DNA from: Kryptolebias marmoratus
Lineage: Eukaryota > Chordata > Actinopteri > Cyprinodontiformes > Rivulidae
Direction: 5' to 3'
Assembly (NCBI RefSeq): GCF_001649575.2
Contig: NC_051436.1
Coordinates: 7,466,134-7,530,133, forward strand
Length of the DNA: 64,000 nt
Program-made: the position numbers and the translations under genes
Notes under the pieces: model-generated
What the model saw: only the letters and a program-made list of their open reading frames with translations
Database searches by the model: none
What the model was told of the DNA's origin: nothing
In this document: piece by piece, positions 1-13,978 of the stretch
Position numbering within the stretch: the first letter of the stretch is position 1
How the letters are laid out: the number at the start of each line of letters is the position of its first letter

Positions 1-2780
1 GATTTTCTTTCCGTTATCAGGCAGAAGGCAGATTAAATCATGTCATCTTCTACTTCCATACATAACTTTGTGCCATGTGCAGCATCCTGCCTGCCGTCAC
101 ATCACACTTTGGCTGCTTGAAGTATTTTTCACATTTCCACCCCATTACACTCGACTAGGCCTTGATGCAGCCAGAAGTACCTGTTTTAATTGCTCTGTTT
201 TATAGACTGTACACGACGCTACGCTCGCTGAATACGGCGTGCTTAAATTAATGGGAGCGTTCATTGTCGGTGCATTTTTAATGACGACTGGAGGCTGCCA
301 AAATAGTTTTCTATGTGATGAGGCATGCTTTCCTGTTTGTTTGACACCGGTGGCGCCCCAAAGACCGCCAGCTGGTAGCCAGAAGAAAGCGGGTGTGCCT
401 GGTAAGGAATAGTTTTTTGGCTGAAGGGGGTTGGTAGGGACAAGTGGTATTCATTCACATTCACAGATATGCCCTAACGCACAAATATACACACGTGTAC
501 ATGACTGGTTTGGTATTTTTCCATGTTCGTACAGAAGAGCGCACCTGTTGTCACTGTAAACACACACACACATACATACACACACAAGCTTATCAAAGAA
601 AAACAAGAGTTTAGAGCTTTCTATGTTGCTGGATTCAGGGTGTGACCCTGATTTACATTTGTATGTGAAGTGCAACGGAGTACAGAGAGTAAAAACGGCA
701 GTCAGCGTAAGAGATAACCCCAAAAACATTCATTCTAAATTTATGCCAGGATCCCATTCCCCCTCACTGAATTAATGCTTTAATCTCTGCCTCTTTGTTG
801 CATGTGGCTCAGTATGTGTTTGCACGCGTGCAGGAGTAGGTTGGGGCTGGGGGGTTGGACGGGGATTATATTTCTCCAGCAGCCACTGTTTTTCTTTTGG
901 AATGAAAGAATTTACCACACACGTCCGGTGCCTGAGAAAATGCACCTTTTGCCATTTCAGTCTTTATTCAAAGTCACACCAATAGTCCCCATCAGTTCTG
1001 CTGTCTTTGCATTTTTCCCCCCACAAAGAAATAGCTAGTGTTCTTTAATGGGAGATTACCTTCAAATGCAAGCTTAAAAGATTATGTGCTTTCATATGTG
1101 TCTTTGAGGTCCCATTATTCTATGTCATTTTTCTGAATATTCGGTGCTTTCTCACACTTTACCTATCTTTAACTCTTTTGTAGTTGTTCCGTGCATCTTT
1201 AATTCACTCTTTTATCTGTTCAAATAATAGTCACCCGGTAATATTGACACGTTTTAAAATATAAATCCATGTCACATCTGTGACAACGCTGGGCATCTTT
1301 GATCCTGCAGCTTACTCTGCATGCAGCACCACCAACCTGTCCACTGACAGACCGTATCCATAATTTATTCTGTTCTAAAATGAAAAACCAGACGTATGCC
1401 GGGGAATATTCATTTTTTCCCCCTCATAACCGTCCTGTCACCTGAGTCATTGCTTTATGAATTATTTTGACGATTGGTAATGATGTCCTGTGTTGGTAGA
1501 CCATTAGAGGAGTGGAACTTAATTCGTCCATTGTTAATTAATTGCTTCATGCTTAGCGGGAGTAATAAAAATGCTATTAAGTAAAATACCTCTATCATTA
1601 ACCTAACTTTGTTAATATGGGTATCAGTGGGGCTCGATAAACAAAAACCATAGTGCCTCCTGCCGCATAGGGGTAATTAAAAATGTACCGTCATTAATTA
1701 TATTGGATGGTGGATTGTCCAATGAGTTGTTGACTATCTCCCTCCCAAGCAAGAGCTCAATCAGGCGCTTCGTAGAAAACAAAAGAAGCTTTTATCAAGT
1801 CTGGACTTTCTGTTGTTTTCCATGGTCCATGGATATTTAGATACATCAAGAACTAATAATTTATTTCTTCACATTTTTAAGAGATAATCCTGTCCTGTAT
1901 AGGCCTTAAATGTGCTGCAATACTAGCTGACGCTTTAGTGTTGAGTCACACTGCTGCGTAACACGGCTTATTTCAAGCTTAACAGATGAAAGTCGGGAGT
2001 TATACAAACTGCAATAAAATCTGTTTTGTCTAGAGACCATTAAGTAATTCCCAGGTTAAATATTTGCTATCTCAGCTATATAAACATAGGCGTTTGTATC
2101 GTAGATAAAATGTTATAGCTAAAACACCTTTTGGAGTATAGTGGAATTTTTTTTTTTTATAGACTAGGTACTTTTCCTTTTGAGGTCTGATGCAAGCACC
2201 AGACCTGTCAAAAAAAACAAAAAAAAAAACATCAGCACAAAAGTGAGAATAATTCAGTGTATCTACATTTTTTTTAAATGAAATGTTAAATTAAATGAAA
2301 ATTGTACAGATTAAAAAAGGCAAGTGATTTTCTTTCCTTTTTTTTTCTTTTTTTGGAGTTAAAACAAACCTTAGTGGTTCTGGAAAGCTACAGCATGAAC
2401 AAGGGTGTAGTTGATTATCTCAATTATCTACAAACATACCATAAAGATTTAACTGAATTGCTGGGAAAATTCCTGTGTTGCATCAGTAAATTGAGAAGTA
2501 GGCAACACTGAGTAAAGATATTAGCTTTCCGAATCCATGACCAATCATTTACACTCAAAACAGGCACTGATACCATTATTGCCAGTTTTGTATATCTCCA
2601 AGCTCAGTCCACCTTTCATCTGAAAGGCTACTAAAGTTCTGTTTATGGATGGGGAGTTTCAGGTTTTTAAGTCAATGTTGGGACCATCACAGTAAATGGG
2701 TCATTGGAGTAAAACAAGCCACTAGCCTCTTTTACTGAACAATTTCAAACTGGGTCTGGGGCACCTTCATGCTGTCTTGG
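1..2780. other. upstream non-coding DNA
   Basis: No exon or known repeat recognised. A CA-rich stretch lies at 560-587. The stretch 1500-1720 is rich in TTAATTA-type homeodomain cores and could be conserved regulatory DNA, but this cannot be judged from one genome. Open frames here are all under 100 codons and lack similarity. Confidence 0.6.
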
Positions 2781-2782
2781 TG

Positions 2783-3205
2783 TAATTTATGTAAGGGTCA
2801 AGGCAGCGTGGTGGGGTGGGGGGTTGAGGTCACCGTACCACTGTTACATCTTTAAGCCGCAAAGAGAGGTAGTCACAGATTTGAAAGAGTTGGTATGTCT
2901 AAGGTCAAGCCAATACTTCCACACAAGGGTGTGATGACCAGCCAGTTTTGGAATTTAAAATAGGTGATGTCCTGAACACATTTTATGCAAAGTTCTCCAG
3001 ACCAACGCTGCTGAGTTTACATGACACACTTCCTACTTTTCCCACAATGCTAACTAAATTTGTGAAACGTTTCATCTTCACAAGATGTGGCCAGCTCAGT
3101 TGGTGAATTATGAATGGCAACAGGCAGCCTAAAGAAAGGCTTATTTTTGCAGACATATTGCATTTTGGAATGGTTTTGTGAAAAGGCCTATTGACCCACT
3201 CATCC
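2783..3205 (+). repeat. R3 dispersed repeat copy 1
   Basis: Aligns in order with 30287-30675 (TTTATGTAAGG, GGTAGTCACAG, GGTGATGTCC, GCCAGCTCAGTTGGT, GGTTTTGTGAAAAGGCCT). Class unknown, no coding. Confidence 0.75.
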
Positions 3206-4365
3206 ATCCTGTGGATTATTTGGGTCGTTTCCCCCTATGACTTGTTTACCAATAGGACCAAGAACTTAGTCACAATCATTCATTCCATGTTTGAAGGAGT
3301 GAATGACTGTGAAACCTCCTTGGGAGAAGTGCCAAGGCTGCATCGTAGGTGTCTCCAACAATGAGAACTGAAGAAATCTTTTGGATGTGACATGAAACAT
3401 CATGAAACAAGAAAAGAAGTCTAGCTACCTATAGTTTTTTTTTTTGAATGAAATGAGAATTTGTTCACTAACATACTCCAAGCTCATTGTTTTCTTTCTT
3501 TTTGACTATCTCCTTTATCTCTTTTTCATCCTTTGTTTTTGTCATCTTCATCTTGTCACTTTTTTGAGAAACTGGCTGCACAGGTGTGAAATTGACGTGA
3601 TGAAAAACAACTGGGATACTTCTATGAGCCATTTACTATACCACTAAGGCCACTGTCTGTTTCCTCTGTGTGGTTTTAGGTTTTCAATCATGAGGGCAAA
3701 TTAACCAGAGCCTCTGCTTCTAACAGGTCTCGCCTACAGGCACCTCCTAACCCAAACTTTGTTTCAAATCTGCTATTTGATTAAAACTCTGTTACTGCAT
3801 AATTTATAATATCTTTTTGCTTTGACACAGAGTTGAGACGATGCAAGTTTGGATCAATGATACTTCTTACGTTAATATAATTTAAGATTGCATTTACAAA
3901 GACAAATGGCTGCAGATAGATAGGAGCGGAATAATAAAGAGCTGCGTTTAGAAAGAACTTAGAGCATCATCTTAAATTGATTTGCTTTTTAATCACTTAC
4001 TTTTCTCAGAACTTGATGAAACATAGGTGGCATGTGCAAATAAATATAAAAAAAGCCTCCCTCTACCCTTACTCAGGTTCATTCTAACGTCCCCCCTGTG
4101 AGCCATAAAATCTGTCTCTGGCTTCTTCCGGAGCTTCCCATTTACAAGCAAAGATAAGGCCAGTTTACACCTTTTGTTGCAGCCGGTCTGACCCTAAACA
4201 TAAAAGGGCATGTTGGCTATCTACCATTGTGCACTGCATAAATCCATCCTTTTGTGTTGAAGCAAAAAAAGAGAAGGGGCTCTTAATTAAGCGAGTGAGA
4301 ATTTCAGTGACTTCCCACAAGCATAAATGAATACTTAAGAAAGTAACTGTGTCATCCTGGATGTG

Positions 4366-4490
4366 GATAAATGAATAAGTTGCAGGATGCAAGCGGCAGT
4401 AAGTGGGTTAGCATGTAAATAAATGAATAAGTTAGCAAATTAGTGTTTAAGTGCGTTAGCATGTAAATAAATGAACAGGCAAGTGAATTA
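4366..4490. repeat. short tandem repeat, unit about 55-60 bp
   Basis: The string GTTAGCATGTAAATAAATGAA occurs at about 4408 and 4457, and ATAAATGAATAAGTT at 4368 and 4418, giving two to three degenerate units. Confidence 0.7.
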
Positions 4491-6572
4491 CAATGCGAGG
4501 GAGTTTGCAGGGTGAATAAAGATGTTAAGGAAGTGGAAGTGTCAGCAGTGTTGGGGAAGTTGTCTCTTTTCAAAAAGCCTTTGACGAGATAGTTGCTGGA
4601 CTAGCTCTCGTTGCAGGGGCTGCACAGCGTGCGTGCATCTGCCTTGCGCATGTCATATTTCCTCATGTACAGATGACATGCCAATTACTTCTTAATTACA
4701 TGCGTCATCTGGACCAAAGTGGCCAGTGCCAGCGCTGATTAATCCTGTTTATTGTGGCAGCGATGACAGTCCCAGTGGACGTGCAGCATCATAAAAAAAA
4801 AAAAAAGAAAAAAATGCAGCAGGGGGATTATGAAGGGGGAGCCGGAGAAGGCTGCAGGAACAGGGAGGCCTGATTGAATGACTTCCTCGCGGTTCACTAG
4901 ATTTCACCCACAGATGATCAGATATCATGAAAATAAGTTTTGGAAATCAGTTTATTTACAGATAGTGGAAATTGCTTGAGGCATTTGGTTGGCAGAAAAA
5001 AAAAAATCTGCCACTGCCAAAAACAATGCCTACTTATAGGGAAAAGCTAGAGCTATTGCTCAGCACAATCCGAAACATGCTTACATCCACTTTCATGTTG
5101 ATGGATGGAAGTCATTCGAATATAACGTCCAGTTAAAAATGTTGTTTATCCGTTTCATCATCTCTCACAGTCGCTAAACAAGAAAGTGCAGCTCAGGTTT
5201 TGTTTTTCTAAATGTGACAGTCATAAGGGGGGCAATGAGTTCATGCTGGTGGTGAGAGTTTCATCTGTGTGTGAATATCTAGACATTACTGTAAACAGAT
5301 CGTAAGCAGAAAGATCTCAGACCGTGACCGGAATATGTGGGGAAATGAGAAGATGGTAACAATGAGATGAACACTGAGATTGTGGATGTGGTTGGGCTGG
5401 CACCAGGTTGGTGACATCCTCCCTCCTTCCATGTCAGGATGCCTAGAGGTGGGTTATCTCCAGATGAGAGATGGAACAGCCTCGGAGCATGGGGATAGAG
5501 GTGGCTTGCTAGCCTCCCCAATCTTGCCGACCCTTTTTGTTAAAGTCGACACTTCCTGTCCCTAATCGCTCCCTCATGTGCTTCCATCTTCCTTTCCCCT
5601 CTTTCCATTCCTGCTTCTGATTCATGCCCCATCTTTGTCCAACTCTTTCTATCACTCACAGCAGCTCCCTCTTGCTTTTGTTACTGCCTGTCACACTCTC
5701 TTTCAGCATTAGCTCCATCTCCATCCATCTGCTCCTTTTGTCTCTTTGCTCTTTTTCACTAGGATGTCTTGGCAAAAATGGGTATTGACTGCTCCTTCTC
5801 TTTCCTCTCATCCCTGCCCTGCTTTTTTTCCTCCTTTTCCCTCCCCCATCACAATGTACTTCAGCAGTACATGCTCCTTTTAGGAGGTGATGTGAAGAGT
5901 AGTAGAAATGCCGCCTGTAAGGGGAAAAAAGGTGATGATACAATCAGTTTTATTGTGCTGTAAGGATTTTTTTCAGGGTTGTGGTTATACACCCCGTATG
6001 CAGGCTCTATGAAAGAATTGCAATTCGCATGCAATTTTTTTTCACTCTCTCATTCCCCCTTTTTACTTCTCTTTTCATTGCTGAAAATAATTAGGCTGCA
6101 ATCTGGACTCCTGGGTGTAATGTTTCTGCTCGCATTTTCATGATACAAACAGAAAAAAAGAAAAAAAAAAACAGGTTGAGCTGCTCCAGAAATTTCTACC
6201 TGCATGTCACCCCCTTCCTCTCTGCAGTGATGCTGCTTTAGCATGGTGTTCCACCAGGCACAATGCACTTTAGCTGACCTAATTCTTCCCTGGCACCCTT
6301 CCAGTGCTAAGAGTATACATAAGGACTGCACTGTCAAGGTATCCAGCTTTGCCTCTCTATTATTTTAGAAATCAAGCAACATCTGTTGTGCTCTGGGCCC
6401 TCTTCGTGGCTCACAGGAGGCTTTTTGCACTTTGCAGAGAAATGCACCTAATTTTGCCCGTGGCTCATGATGAGGTTTCAGTAATGAAATTTTCACATCT
6501 TGGAGTTAATTTTCATCTTTTCTCTGTCTTTTTCTTTCAAACAAAATCAGTAAAATAAAGATTTCTTGTGAN

Positions 6573-6625
<53 letters not shown>

Positions 6626-6626
6626 A
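6573..6626. repeat. compound (TA)14(TG)13 microsatellite
   Basis: TA array passing directly into a TG array, with an ambiguous base at 6572 at its left edge. Confidence 0.95.
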
Positions 6627-7014
6627 TTTCACATGCAGTTTACATTTTTAATTTAATAATGTAGGAATATTATTGAAAATAGAGCATTTGGAAAGAGATT
6701 TTAAAGGGTGACGATCCAGCTACTGCCCGTTAAGAAAGCACAACATTAATTTGGGACTTGTAATAATCTGAACTGAAAAGAAAATATCTACACTTCGGTG
6801 TAAAGAGAATGTTTAAGTTTCTGCCAGTGGCTCATTAGGGTCACCATGGTAACCACACCTGTCTCTGTTACTCCCTGATAGCACTCTTAATAAGAAAAGC
6901 AGGCAGAAATAGTAAGCCTCAAACAGTTGTTGTGTGAAAACACTAAGTTATCTAAAATTATTCTCGAACTATAAGTACCAGAAGTGTCTGGTGGTCACAC
7001 ATGGAAATTTTAAA

Positions 7015-7215
7015 TTATAGCTGCACAATATTAGAAAAACATGCACGCATAATATTGTTGCATATAGTGGTGACAATATCAACGGCATTAAACTCATTTT
7101 CTCCACTCTTGTCTTTTTTTATTCCTATCATCATTCTGCTTATGATTATAAACAAATCGGCATGTTTTATTTTAGTGATAATAATATCACATACCTTGAT
7201 ATTGTTGTAAACTTT
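7015..7215. repeat. AT-rich dispersed repeat (GCTGCACAATATTA family)
   Basis: Begins GCTGCACAATATTAGAAAAA and is followed by ATATTG/CAATAT strings; a second copy starts at about 16109. Confidence 0.55.
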
Positions 7216-7219
7216 TGAT

Positions 7220-10200
7220 GTATTGTGAGGTTCTCTTTTCCACTGACAAAATTTTAATTTTATAACAAACTACTGTGGAAATTCAGCATAACAGCAAGCA
7301 CTATTTTTATATGCCCTGTCAGTAAAAAAAAAAAAAAAAAAAAAATTAACTGCACCTCCTCCACACAAGTGCCACTCATTTCCTCTGGTTGCATTGCCAT
7401 GTGGCATCTGTTCAAATTTTTACAGCAATTTTCAAGTTAAGGTTTGTAGCATTTCAAAGCACCGGCAGTGCAAAGGGCTTGTTTATGTATTTGCAGCCCA
7501 AACCCTCATGGTCCATAAATTTTAATATTCCTTGTGAGTGCTATACCCAAGCAAAACAACAACAAAAAAAGTGCCTCACAAGTCCCTTGCCCAGAGCGCT
7601 AGTTTAGCTGCACCAAGTTCCTCAAGATGCATAACACACCAGGCGTGCACTCACTGTTCCCCGTCTCTCCGGCACCCCTTTGCCACATGCATTTTCCATG
7701 ACTTGTTGGTGATCCTAAACAAGCCTAATAACAGCCTCCCAACTCGTGGCTCAGACAAGAAACTACGACTCGCTTCATGGTGTGATATTTTTCAGCTTTG
7801 GTTTTGGAGACCAACGCCTTTCCTCAGCTCTTCCAAAACAGAGCCGGAGTGCAGAAACGGGGGGTTCCTTGTTGCGCCCCAGGCTCCTTTTTGTGTTTAC
7901 CAGTCACTGTGTGGGGCTGATGCTCTTTTAAATTCCAATTCCCTGCTAGAGCTAACTGGCCCTAGCCTCTTCATGCCATTTGCCCTAATAATGTGGGCCG
8001 GACTCTCTGTGGGGGACAACTAGCCGCCATCCTGAGAGCGGCTAAATGACACAGTGGAGTTCATTGATGGGAAGGATTACACACCCCGCACGCAGGGCGG
8101 CAAAGCGACGAGTTCTCTGAAGGGCACTACAAAGAGAGACGATGTAAAATCTTCACAGAGGGAGAATTCACCAGCTTACTGTACGTCAGAGGCTGAGTGT
8201 TGGTGTAATTTACATGTTATTTAAACTAAATACCATACATTTGGGTTGTTATTGGGAGAGAATCTACTGTAATAATGGAAAATGAATTATACAAACCAAT
8301 TTTACACTTTTCCCCTTCCAGTTGGCCCTATACCTATGTTTTAGGCATTTCTCTTGGTGAAGCAGGGGTGTCCCAAAATACTTTTTGTGATAAAAGGGCA
8401 AGGCAAAGGGGTAATGGCTATCTGGCTGTTCAAACTGATATTTTTAGAGGCACATGTCAAATGAATCAATTCAAATCAAATGCATTTATGCAACACATTT
8501 AAAAACAACTGCCACTGGCTAAAGTGCTGTGCGTAAGCTTGCAAAACAAATTCACAAATGTAGGTATTTTCTCAGCAATAAAAAAAAAAATTGCAAAAAA
8601 ATAGTCATATTTTTCTGTTAAATAAATAAACAGCTATTGTAATTGTTTTATGTATTCTAAAGCTCGTGTTTAGTATCATTGTTGGTTCTATGCAACATGA
8701 ATGAGTTTCTCTAAAACCATTGCTGGTTTTAATTTAGTCATCCAAAATCTGGGAATCCTAGCGAGTTAAATCAGAGGCAACTGGTCGTCTTCATTAGTTT
8801 TTTAAGAAGCTTTACATCTCATCCCAGAAGTTTCTTAATTGAAAGAAAAGGATAGCCCAGAATGTGGCAGAACTGGACTTTAAAAAACATTCTTGACCAA
8901 TATTCTTCTGCATTACATCGTCATCTTTGATCAACATGCATTAAACAATGCCATATATCAGCTGTTGCAAGCTAGATAACTATAGTTACGTGGCATATAC
9001 GTGCATATTTATGTAAGGGTGTGTTAGCGATGGATGTCACACTTTACTACTTAAAGCAAAGTCCGATTTTGTAGTGGAATATTTAAAAAATACTCATTGT
9101 AACTTTAATTTAAGAAACAAAGGATTGTGTTTAATGTAACATTAGAGTATGCAACTTAATTAGGTATTTCAGCTAATTAAAGAGTACCTTTAAAGCAGTC
9201 CTTGGTGATCATTTGACACCACTTTCAAACCACCTACTTGCACCGTGTGCCCATCTACATTTCCTGGAGCCAGTCTGATATGGCATTACATCCTGTGTTA
9301 CTGTAGAGCATAAGCCTTTTGTGAAATGCAACCACTTCCTTTGCTGTCCTCTAACAGGATGAAAACAATATGACATATCAAGTGGAAAAATGAGCCATGC
9401 GCCAAAGATCTGAAAGCACATCAAACGACAAGCCAGACAGCGAGGCATAAGCTGTCTTATTATAGTCCTGAAGGATACATGAATAGATGTAGCACTCTGT
9501 TTTACCTCTGCCCTCAATTAATTCTCATGAATCCAGCCACCATGTATTAAAATGGCCAGATGCTAGGATGGATTCTGTTGGGAGCAATGGCATGCAACAA
9601 AGTGATATGAATCACCCCCCCCCCACCCCCCACTCCAACGCGGTGCAGCAACACACTCTTAGAGAGCTGGTGACACAATTTAAGGAAAAAGCAAAATAGA
9701 CGCAGTCACCCAAGAGCAAATATAGTGTCAAAATAAACACTGCTTTAAAAACAAACAAACATTAGTTTACAGTATACATCATGTCCACCGTAAAACTGAT
9801 GCAAATTTGGCTCTTTATCAGATTCAATAAAACTAGAAATGCAAATAGGAGGCTCTGTGCCATGAGTCAGGCCATGTTAAATATTCAAACAAAGATAATC
9901 ATCTGTGGATTAGTCTCGTTTTGGCTCAGAGAACTCCACTTGACAATTGACTCTCTTTCGAAATTGTGTAATCATTAGGAGAATTTTAAAGCCCAGCTGT
10001 AAGTTTACACCCAAACCCTTTGGTCACTTTGATTTATTTATTCTTAAATGGCTTCATTTGAACTGTATTTGAAAGGGTTACGTTTGACAGTTCACAGCAA
10101 TAAAAGCTTAAAAGGGGACTGGAAGAGTTGAGTTTACTCAACATTATATGGTATGTATGAAAAACCTTCTGGTCCATAGATTCAATCCCATTTGAAAGGT

Positions 10201-12540
10201 GATATCTATACGAGTGGCTAAATGTAACGCCACTATGAAATCAAGACCTGAGGGTATTTTTAGAATGATCAAACATGCATGGATTTTGATCCTGTAGATT
10301 GCAATGTTTAAGCCTCACTATCCTCGGCATTAAACATGACTTATTCCTCATTCTGTACAGTCTCAACACAGTTAAACAAATTCCATTTCTCCCTGTCCCC
10401 ATACTTTTCAGAACTATCTCGTTTTGTACCTGTTAATTCTGGGGAGCATTGTGTCCTGATTATTTTTCTTCTTTTTTTTCAGGGGATATGCAAATGCTCA
10501 GGGCTTTTCAGCTCTTTAAACTGGTATTTTTCAGGGACAAACGTCAAAGGAAAGGTGTATGAACAAAAAATTTTCATAATTAAAAATCATTTTTCTTGTA
10601 GTAAAACCATTATAATGTTTAATTTGATGTAAAACAAATGGTAAAAAAATAGTCACATTTCTCCATAAAAGTATTCCATTGTCCCAGTGAATGTTTTAAT
10701 GTCTAGTTTAGTGTATTTTGATGTAATATTGTTGGGTTTTATTATTGTTCTTCTCTAACGAGCACAAAGAAGAAACGATGTAGGACAAAGTCTGTTGCAG
10801 GGTAGATAATTAGTTTTCTGCTCCATAGATGTTGCGTTTGTTTACGTAAAAGGAATTGGGGTTCCATTTTGTTGTGAAAATGTTGAACTACCTGTTTTGA
10901 CATAAAACCGCAGGACTGAGGGGGGTGAAGGGGGTTACCATATGGGTTAGGGATAACACTAAACAACAACACTCAGCCCGAACCATTTATTATCAGCTCT
11001 GAAAACAAAAGCTTTGGTGTTTCAAACATTAGCTGTTCAGACAGGCTGCGGTTCCCCCGTTTTGAAATGATTTTGTCAATAAATCTCTACATCTGCATGC
11101 AGAGATATCCATCTTCCATTGTGAAGTTTTTAGAATCAAAGACCGTTTAAGAGAGGGAATCATAACGTTATATTCATATTCAGCTTCTGTTGTCCTAATT
11201 GGTATGAAAAGTACAATCTGATAAGCTGTAAAACCGTGACTTACATGCAGCTTTACGGGAGACAGAAATAACATTTATGAGCATATATTCCCTGCCAAGA
11301 CTTCATTTTTTTCCCTATTTTGGCACGCATGTCTTCATTATGAAGTCTCTGTCTGCCTCGTAGCTGCTGCACCTGCGGTTACCAAAAGAATTCCTACTAA
11401 ACTGCTTTTTTTGCTTTAAATCAAAGAATAAATTCCACCTTTTTGATATTTAGTGTTTTATTACCAGCCACAAAGCCACCTACAGTGAAGTGCCCATGTT
11501 GCCCCTATATTCCGATCTGTGCCGTGCCGCTCCATCTGGGCCGTGTGAGGTCACTGCACACGCCACCTGCTCCGATCAGGTTCTCGCCTCGGATTCTGGG
11601 TGGCATCTCTGGGCACGTGGAGAGACGCAGATGTATAGATTTAGTGCTACAAACGCCCTGAGATGTCCATAAACATACACACACATACACATTATGTGAT
11701 GTGTTGTATTCCGGCACGCAGTGAGCGAATGACTGGCTCGCTCTCACACAATCTGTACAACTTAACGTTTCCAGTCCCAGAACCTTTTTATGGGTTTCTG
11801 TGCAATTTTGTGTTTAATGAGACTTACTGTATGTGGTTCACTAATTTAGGAAGACAATTGCTCTTTGCATGCTCAGGTGGACTTAATGGGCTTACAAGAG
11901 TAAAAATTGGATTGGGGTTAGCATATTCCATGGAGTGAGTCTCTCATTACAGGAATGTATTGTCAGAATTTACCTTCATAAAACCGGTGTCCGCGCAGGA
12001 AAAAAAGAACTATTATTTTTAACAAGCACTATTTGTTCTGAATCTGATTGCACAATTAACCGAATCGCCAGAAAAAATCCCAACGTGACCAATAACAAAG
12101 ACAAATAACGGAGACAATAACATTTAGCAGCAAGAGACAATTACTCCAGCAGTAAACCCGTCAGTCCGCCCAACAGAAAAAAGCCACCCCTGTTTGAAAT
12201 ATCCACAAAGCTTTTGTTTTTATTTCACGGAGGCCCTGTTGCCTATACACATCCTGTTGACACTGTATACATGACTCATACTACCACCTGTCCTTTTTAT
12301 TGTCTCTGAATAGACAAAGAAATTTGGCCCAAAGGACTCGAGTCAACTTGTTTGAACTTTTACACCCCAAACAAAAGAAAAATGAATGTTCTTGTCTTGG
12401 CTGGGGGTAAATTGCTCCAACAGGAGAATACTTCTTCTTTTCCTGTGACTTATTTGGAATTAACTAGAAGGGATGAGTCAGGACTTTTTCACGAGGTCTG
12501 TGAAAAGATTAGGAGCTATTTATATCTTGTGTGTTATGGA
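7220..12540. other. upstream non-coding DNA
   Basis: Poly-A at 7324-7345 and a C-rich run at 9617-9632. A 161-codon open frame at 7538-8023 has no recognisable domain and is treated as chance. No gene, RNA or recognisable mobile element. Confidence 0.6.
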
Positions 12541-12549
12541 TAGCTTTCT

Positions 12550-12998
12550 AAAGGACCTCAGTTTGAAGAACTAGTTTAATTGTGACCTGCTTGACGAGCT
12601 AACGGCTAGTCACGGCAGGGCCAAGACCAAAGTGGATTGATGCCAACTTAAAACAACCCCAGCCTCTACTTTTATTTGCACTTGAAAATAATCATAGAAT
12701 CCTATATAAGTAAATGTATAATTGAAACTGACAGCAGAGTAAAGGTTTATAAAATAGCGATTTTGGTAAACGGCTATGAAATTTTGGAGACTGGAATTGT
12801 TTTAGCACAGCGGCATCCTCTTTAGTCTAATCTTGCGGGGATTAGCCGTTAGCTGAAGCTGATGTGGCTGTAAGCTAGCTGTTAGCTCGTCAACCTGCTC
12901 AAAATAAACTCTATTTGTTCAAACTGAGGTTCATCAAACAGGTAAGATAATAAATGTTCATAATCTTTCCGACCACACTTAAAACTATTGCTTTAAAC
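12550..12998. mobile_element. R2 foldback/MITE-like element
   Basis: CCTCAGTTTGAA with GCTTGACGAGCTAAC at the left (12555-12608) is the approximate inverse of GTTAGCTCGTCAACCTGC with TTCAAACTGAGG at the right (12882-12930), so the element folds back on itself. The right end, ACTATTGCTTTAA, recurs in the copy at 53.2 kb. No coding capacity. Confidence 0.75.
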
Positions 12999-13000
12999 AG

Positions 13001-13690
13001 GTGGTTTGATCACTTTCTGAAAGTTTCAATTAAATTCCTCCAGTGGCTCATAAGATATTTTGCTAACATGCAGTTGTCTCCAACAATCATTGCTAAAGTT
13101 TTAAGCAAAGATGTTGTGCAATGAGTGGCACTTGGAGTATGTCTTGTAAATGACTCTCAGCTACAACGACACCAAATTTTAGCACAATGTCTGTAAAAGT
13201 GACCAAATTATAGCAAGTTTTGTGTTTTCTAAGGGCAGTTGGTCAGTGACGGCCATCTTGAATTGGACAGCCTTTAAAAGTTTATCACTTGTAGAGGTAC
13301 GTCCAATCACTATTTTCTGAACGGTTCAGTAAAATCTTCAGAGAGGTTCAGGAGATATTTTACTAACAGACAGACAAAGGTTGATCTCTAACAACAAAGT
13401 TTTAAACACAGAACTCGTGTGATCGTTAGCGCTCGGGGTCTAAGCTGCGGACCAACCTCAGCTACTACCACACCGATTTTTAGTTGAAAATCTGTGAAGT
13501 TGACCGGATCATAATCGTTCATGTGTTTCCTGAGGATTATCAGCTCTGGTGGCCATCTTAAATTGAGTTCTTGCCAAAAGGAAATCCTTTTTTAGATATC
13601 CATAAAATAATTACTTTCTGAAAGTTTCATGAAAATCCGTCCAGTGGGTCATGAGATCTTTTGCTAACAGACAGACTGAGGAACATCTAG
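13001..13690 (+). repeat. R1 dispersed repeat, three tandem units
   Basis: Units of about 300 bp share strings such as ATTTTCTGAAAGTTTCA, GAGATATTTTGCTAACAGAC, TCAGCTACTACCACACC and GGCCATCTTGAATTGG. Three units lie head to tail directly after an R2 element. Non-coding, class unknown. Confidence 0.85.
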
Positions 13691-13804
13691 GCCGGGTTTA
13701 AATATCTAAACTGACGTTTGACAGAATGTGTTGTGTTTATGTACACGCTGTGCCTTACACGGACAGATCCTGAGCTGGTTTTAAGATGGAACTTTTTTTT
13801 CCAT

Positions 13805-13806
<2 letters not shown>

Positions 13807-13856
<50 letters not shown>
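13807..13856. repeat. (TG)25 microsatellite in the ppargc1a promoter
   Basis: Uninterrupted 50-bp TG array about 120 bp before the inferred transcription start. Alternating purine-pyrimidine, Z-DNA prone. Confidence 0.97.
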
Positions 13857-13859
<3 letters not shown>

Positions 13860-13869
13860 AGGATTCTAC

Positions 13870-13978
13870 TCCTGCCAGACTCCGCCCGCTCCCCGCGCGT
13901 CACCGGGCCGAGCGGAGCGGACGCGGAGTCACTCCCCTGCCTACTTTTAATAGCTTTGTCATGTGATGGAAAGCAGTT
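13870..13978 (+). promoter_or_regulatory. ppargc1a: ppargc1a proximal promoter with M-box and TATA/MEF2-like element
   Basis: Seen: a GC-rich stretch with several CpGs (13877-13930) is followed by CTTTTAATAG (13944-13953) and GTCATGTGA (13958-13966). The first is an A/T core close to the MEF2 consensus and about 25-30 bp before the likely start site, so it may act as the TATA-like element. The second contains TCATGTGA, the M-box bound by MITF/TFE factors. The order of these two, followed by a TAAGACAGGTGCC block, matches the human PPARGC1A proximal promoter as I remember it. Half-CRE cores (CGTCA near 13898, TGACG at 13712) are present, but I see no full TGACGTCA. The start site is inferred, not seen. 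Confidence 0.7.

Larger units (their letters stand above)
3210..7010. other. upstream non-coding DNA
   Basis: Contains a short tandem repeat (about 4366-4490), poly-A runs (4792-4806, 4997-5006), pyrimidine-rich DNA (5580-5850) and a (TA)14(TG)13 compound microsatellite beside an ambiguous base at 6572. The block 4620-4765 has the look of a conserved non-coding element. No gene seen. Confidence 0.6.

Noticed and set aside
7538..8023. 161-codon open frame upstream of the gene
   Set aside because: No domain, no promoter or splice context, several overlapping frames equally open; reads like chance.
1..13800. Alternative exon 1b of ppargc1a
   Set aside because: I looked for an ATG followed by a short peptide and a phase-0 donor resembling mammalian exon 1b and did not find a convincing one; it may lie outside the window.
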